DNA from: Brevundimonas sp.
GTDB lineage: Bacteria; Pseudomonadota; Alphaproteobacteria; Caulobacterales; Caulobacteraceae
DNA: 64,000 bases
NCBI RefSeq assembly: GCF_003248455.1
Contig: NZ_QFNM01000012.1
Coordinates: 5,978 to 69,977, forward strand
Direction: 5' to 3'
Part shown: one piece after another, positions 61,054 through 64,000 of the stretch
How positions within the stretch are numbered: position 1 is the first letter of the stretch
Layout of the letters: each line of letters opens with the position of its first letter
The notes under the pieces: generated by a model
What the model saw: only the letters and a program-made list of their open reading frames with translations
The model's database searches: none
What the model was told of the DNA's origin: nothing
Made by a program: the position numbers and the translations under genes

Positions 61054-62682
61054 TCAGGCGGCGGTCGGCAGACGGTAGTCCCTGAACCGTTCGCGCAACA
61101 GCTTCTTGTCGATCTTGCCGGTGGCGCCCAGCGGTATCTCGTCCACCGCGACCACGTCGTCGGGCATCCACCATTTGGCGATCTTGCCTTGAAGGAAGTC
61201 CAGGTGCTCCTGCTTGTCCAGGGCGTGATCGGGCTTCAGCTTCAGGATCAGCACGGGCCGTTCGTCCCATTTGGGATGGGCCGCGCCGATGACGGCGGCG
61301 ATCTCGACCTTGGGGTGGCCGACGGCGATGTTCTCGATCTCGATGGAGCTGATCCATTCGCCGCCCGACTTGATCACGTCCTTGGCGCGGTCGGTGATGT
61401 GCATGAAGCCGATCTCGTCCACCGTGGCCACATCGCCGGTGTCGAAGAAGCCCTCGTCGTCCAGGATCGGGCTGTCGTCCTTGAAATAGCCCTTGCTGAT
61501 CGTCGGCCCCTTGACCATCAGCCGACCGAAGGTGGTTCCGTCGTGAGGCAGTTCCACGCCGGCCTCGTCCTTCAGCTTCAGTTCGATCCCCAGCGGGGGC
61601 ACGCCCTGTTTAAGGCGATACTTCATCTGCTCGTCATAGGGCAGGTCCACGATCTCGGGCGGCAGGTTGGCGATGGTGCCGATGGGCGAGGTCTCGGTCA
61701 TGCCCCAGGCGTGGGTGACTTCCACGCCGAAATCGTCGTGGAAGCCGCGGATCAGGCTTTCGGGACAGGCCGAACCGCCGATCAGCACCCGCTTCAGCGT
61801 CGAGAAGCCCAGGCCGTTCTGCTTCATGTGGGCGAACAGCCCCTGCCAGACGGTGGGCACGGCGGCCGAGAAGGTGACGCCTTCCTGTTCGATCAATTCG
61901 TAGATGGCGGCGCCGTCCATCCGGGCGCCCGGCATGACCAGCTTGGTTCCGGCGGCCGGGCCGGCGAAGGCGATGCCCCAGGCGTTGGCGTGGAACATCG
62001 GCACGACCGGCAGGATCACCTCCTTGGGCGTGGCGCCCATGACGGTGGCCTGCAGCCCCATGAAGGTGTGCAGGAAGTTGGAGCGGTGCGAATACAGCAC
62101 CCCCTTGGGATTGCCGGTCGTGCCCGAGGTGTAGCACAGGCCGCAGGCGGTGTTTTCCTCGAAATCGCCCCAGACGACATCGGCCGGCTGGCCCGCGATG
62201 GCGTCCTCATAGGCCACGGCCTTGGGCAGTTTGGTCTGGGGCATATGGGCCGCGTCGGTCATTATAACGACGCGCTCGACCTTGGGGATGTGCGGCAGGA
62301 TGGCCTCCAGCAGCGGCACGAAGGTCAGGTCGACGAAGACGATCCGGTCTTCGGCGTGGTTGATGATATAGACCAGTTGTTCGGGGAACAGGCGCGGGTT
62401 CAGGGTGTGGCACACGGCGCCGATGCCCATGACGCCGTACCAGGTCTCGATATGGTTGGCGGTGTTCCAGGCCAGGGTGGCCACGCGGTCGCCGGGCTCG
62501 ATCCCCCAATCCTTCAGGACGCTGGAGACCCGTTTGGCGCGGTCGTGGATTTGGGCGTAGGTCGTGCGGACGATGGGCCCTTCGACCGATCGCGTCACCA
62601 CCTCGCGCGCACCGTGCCAGTTTCTGGCGTGGTCGATGATCTTGTCGACCGTCAGCGGCCAGTCCTGCATCAAGCCCAGCAT
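61054..62682 (-). CDS. Acyl-CoA synthetase (AMP-forming), medium/long-chain type
   Basis: Activates a carboxylic acid to its CoA thioester with ATP. 542 residues from ATG 62682 with AGGAAA upstream; the longer frame to 62742 lacks support. ANL motifs: P-loop CYTSGTTGNPKGVLYSH (~186), AWGMTETSPIGT (~318), the TGD motif FFDTGDVATVDEIGF (~412) and catalytic Lys in PLGATGKIDKKLLRER (~528). The sequence is of the group annotated as fatty-acid or 3-(methylthio)propionyl-CoA ligases; which acid it uses cannot be decided. Divergent from the uridine-kinase-like gene. Confidence 0.92.
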   Translation of the reverse strand: MLGLMQDWPLTVDKIIDHARNWHGAREVVTRSVEGPIVRTTYAQIHDRAKRVSSVLKDWGIEPGDRVATLAWNTANHIETWYGVMGIGAVCHTLNPRLFPEQLVYIINHAEDRIVFVDLTFVPLLEAILPHIPKVERVVIMTDAAHMPQTKLPKAVAYEDAIAGQPADVVWGDFEENTACGLCYTSGTTGNPKGVLYSHRSNFLHTFMGLQATVMGATPKEVILPVVPMFHANAWGIAFAGPAAGTKLVMPGARMDGAAIYELIEQEGVTFSAAVPTVWQGLFAHMKQNGLGFSTLKRVLIGGSACPESLIRGFHDDFGVEVTHAWGMTETSPIGTIANLPPEIVDLPYDEQMKYRLKQGVPPLGIELKLKDEAGVELPHDGTTFGRLMVKGPTISKGYFKDDSPILDDEGFFDTGDVATVDEIGFMHITDRAKDVIKSGGEWISSIEIENIAVGHPKVEIAAVIGAAHPKWDERPVLILKLKPDHALDKQEHLDFLQGKIAKWWMPDDVVAVDEIPLGATGKIDKKLLRERFRDYRLPTAA

Positions 62683-62839
62683 GTCGTTTCCTGTTCCTTG
62701 GGTGCGTCTGCTTGGATGCGACGCTTGGACGGACGCTATCATTGGTTATCGGCGATAAGCAACGTGACCTTGCGTCACCTGCGGCGCGACGGATCGTCCC
62801 TTGTGGCGTCGGCCGGCCCGGCGCCCTAGAAGGCCCCGC

Positions 62840-63487
62840 ATGGCTATTCTGATCGCGATCACCGGCGGCTCGGGCTCCGGCAAGAGCACCCTGGCGGAGA
62901 CGCTGGTTTCGGCCCTGCCGGACGGGGCGGCCGTGCTGGTGCGCGAGGACAGCTATTACAAGGACGCGGCCGCCCTGCCCGGCTTCGACGCCGCGACCTT
63001 CGATTTCGACGACGTGGCCGCGCGCGATCACGACCTGATGATCGCCGACCTGAAGGCGCTGAAGGCCGGGCGTTCGGTGACGGCGCCGGTCTATTCCTTC
63101 ATCCACCACGGGCGCGAGCCGGGCGGCGAGCCCATCCCGGCGGCCCAGGTGGTGATCGTGGAGGGCACCCACGTCCTTTGCACGCCCGACCTGACCGCCC
63201 TGTTCGACATCCGAGTGTTCGTGGACACCCCCGCCGACATCCGCTTCATCCGCCGCCTGTTGCGAGACCAGGCCGAGCGGGGCCGATCGGCGGATTCGGT
63301 CGTGGCCCAGTATCTGGCCACGGTGCGCCCCGGCCACGAGCGGCTGACCGAACCGTCGCGCACCCACGCCGACTTCATCGTCGCCGACGCCACCGCCGCC
63401 GTGCGCCTGGAAGACCCGCAGGCCGTGGTGCGCCTGGCCGCGCCGGTCCTGGCCCATCCGCTGCTGCAGGCCCTGCTGGACGATTAG
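62840..63487 (+). CDS. udk: Uridine kinase-like P-loop kinase
   Basis: A small-molecule kinase of the uridine kinase/phosphoribulokinase family, 215 residues from ATG 62840. P-loop ITGGSGSGKSTLAETL (~7-22), substrate-binding VREDSYYKD (~35), FDFDDVAARDHDLM, APVYSFIHHGREPGG and the Walker B-like VVIVEGTHVLCTPDLTALFD (~103). The lid Arg motif is FIRRLLRDQAERGRS. Normal length for bacterial Udk. Uridine or cytidine is the expected substrate. Only the family, not the substrate, is certain. Confidence 0.88.
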   Translation: MAILIAITGGSGSGKSTLAETLVSALPDGAAVLVREDSYYKDAAALPGFDAATFDFDDVAARDHDLMIADLKALKAGRSVTAPVYSFIHHGREPGGEPIPAAQVVIVEGTHVLCTPDLTALFDIRVFVDTPADIRFIRRLLRDQAERGRSADSVVAQYLATVRPGHERLTEPSRTHADFIVADATAAVRLEDPQAVVRLAAPVLAHPLLQALLDD

Positions 63488-63504
63488 GGTCGTCGACTGT
63501 CTGT

Positions 63505-63565
63505 GAGCGACCGTCATTCCGGGGCGTCCGAAGGACGAACCCGGAACCCGGGAGGCGTGCCTGCG
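63505..63565. repeat. Possible dispersed repeat fragment
   Basis: The 112-bp gap between the kinase and the next gene contains CATTCCGGGGCGTCCGAAGG and GAACCCGGAACCCGG, with a small internal palindrome (GTCC-GAAG-GAC). This kind of sequence recurs between genes in alphaproteobacteria, but only one copy is visible here. Confidence 0.3.
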
Positions 63566-63599
63566 ACCTGAACCGCATCCAGCCTTGGCGATACGCCCC

Positions 63600-63860
63600 C
63601 TAACGAAAGAGATCCCTGATTCGGAACTCTCCGGGTTTCAGCGGGGCGCGTTCGACCGGCGGCACGCCGTTGAGCGCCTTGATCCGCGCGCGTTCGGCGG
63701 CCTCGGCCTGTTTCTCGACCAGGATGGCGTCCAGCCGGATGTGTTCGACTTCGATTTCCGCGATGAGTCGCGCAATCTCGGCCTCCTCTTCAGGGGTCGG
63801 CTTATGGGGCGGCGGAAGGCCGCGACCGGGCTTGGGGCGGCGGGGTTTCGGGCGAGCCAT
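63600..63860 (-). CDS. Small basic/helical protein of unknown function (86 aa)
   Basis: ATG 63860 with GGAGAC upstream. The N-terminus is very basic and proline-rich (MARPKPRRPKPGRGLPPPHK). A long charged helix follows (TPEEEAEIARLIAEIEVEHI, then LDAILVEKQAEAAERARIKA), then a short tail (KPGEFRIRDLFR). No signal peptide or known domain. The sensible start, ribosome binding site and coiled-coil-like pattern support a real gene. The 140 bp beyond it to the window end contain nothing I can identify. Confidence 0.65.
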   Translation of the reverse strand: MARPKPRRPKPGRGLPPPHKPTPEEEAEIARLIAEIEVEHIRLDAILVEKQAEAAERARIKALNGVPPVERAPLKPGEFRIRDLFR

Positions 63861-64000
63861 GCAGGTCTCCGGACAAGCGGGTTTGGCCTCGCGGCTTTCG
63901 CCTGCGAAGTTGGATGGAGGGCTGGGCGGAGCGCCGGGCCTTCGCCCGGAGTGTGAGTTTGTAAGTACCGTTTCGACGAAGGGTATGACGCTCCGCGCGG

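Overview
The window is GC-rich DNA of an alphaproteobacterium, most probably a Caulobacteraceae member close to Brevundimonas. The evidence is several large TonB-dependent receptors, a polysaccharide locus laid out like a holdfast (hfs) cluster, RcnB-like secreted proteins, GatCAB, UbiM and a PyrB/PyrC' pair. The genus is inferred from gene content only.

Layout. Positions 1-3066 hold a truncated TonB-dependent receptor, a MarR remnant, a DUF6998-type protein and a cluster of short TGTGCC repeats. An IS6-family element (3067-3882) sits inside the relic of a second IS6-type element. From there to another IS6-family copy (19654-20481) lies about 16 kb of uptake and signalling genes. These are a FecI/FecR/STN-receptor/glycerophosphodiesterase operon; a receptor/S9 peptidase/amidohydrolase operon preceded by a tandem glycine riboswitch with its own promoter; and a solute-binding lipoprotein divergent from a two-component system. 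Gene stumps abut both ends of the second IS (an FtsX-type permease tail and a DUF2924 tail). A large serine recombinase, a field of TTCCCTG repeats and tRNA-Ser(GCU) follow.

Positions 22.8-31 kb carry an exopolysaccharide (probable holdfast) locus: initiating phosphotransferase, flippase and two glycosyltransferases on plus; a kinase-like protein without its Walker A lysine and a chain-length protein on minus; and an export lipoprotein on plus. Two RcnB-like secreted proteins follow.

Positions 33-64 kb are mostly chromosomal housekeeping genes: gatB and gatCA separated by an alcohol/aldehyde dehydrogenase module and its regulator, ruvX, pyrB with a catalytically dead dihydroorotase homologue, ubiM, plsY, dprA, topA, mutL, an acyl-CoA ligase and a uridine-kinase-like gene. 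They are mixed with a doubly disrupted AEC transporter, an IS481-type relic, a further TonB receptor and palindromic dispersed repeats. One repeat separates pyrB from pyrC', one follows topA, and one lies in frame inside the MutL linker.

The strongest unusual signal is the glycine riboswitch placed before a TonB receptor/peptidase operon, which suggests control of outer-membrane import of peptide-like nutrients by glycine. I saw no CRISPR array, rRNA gene or phage structural genes.
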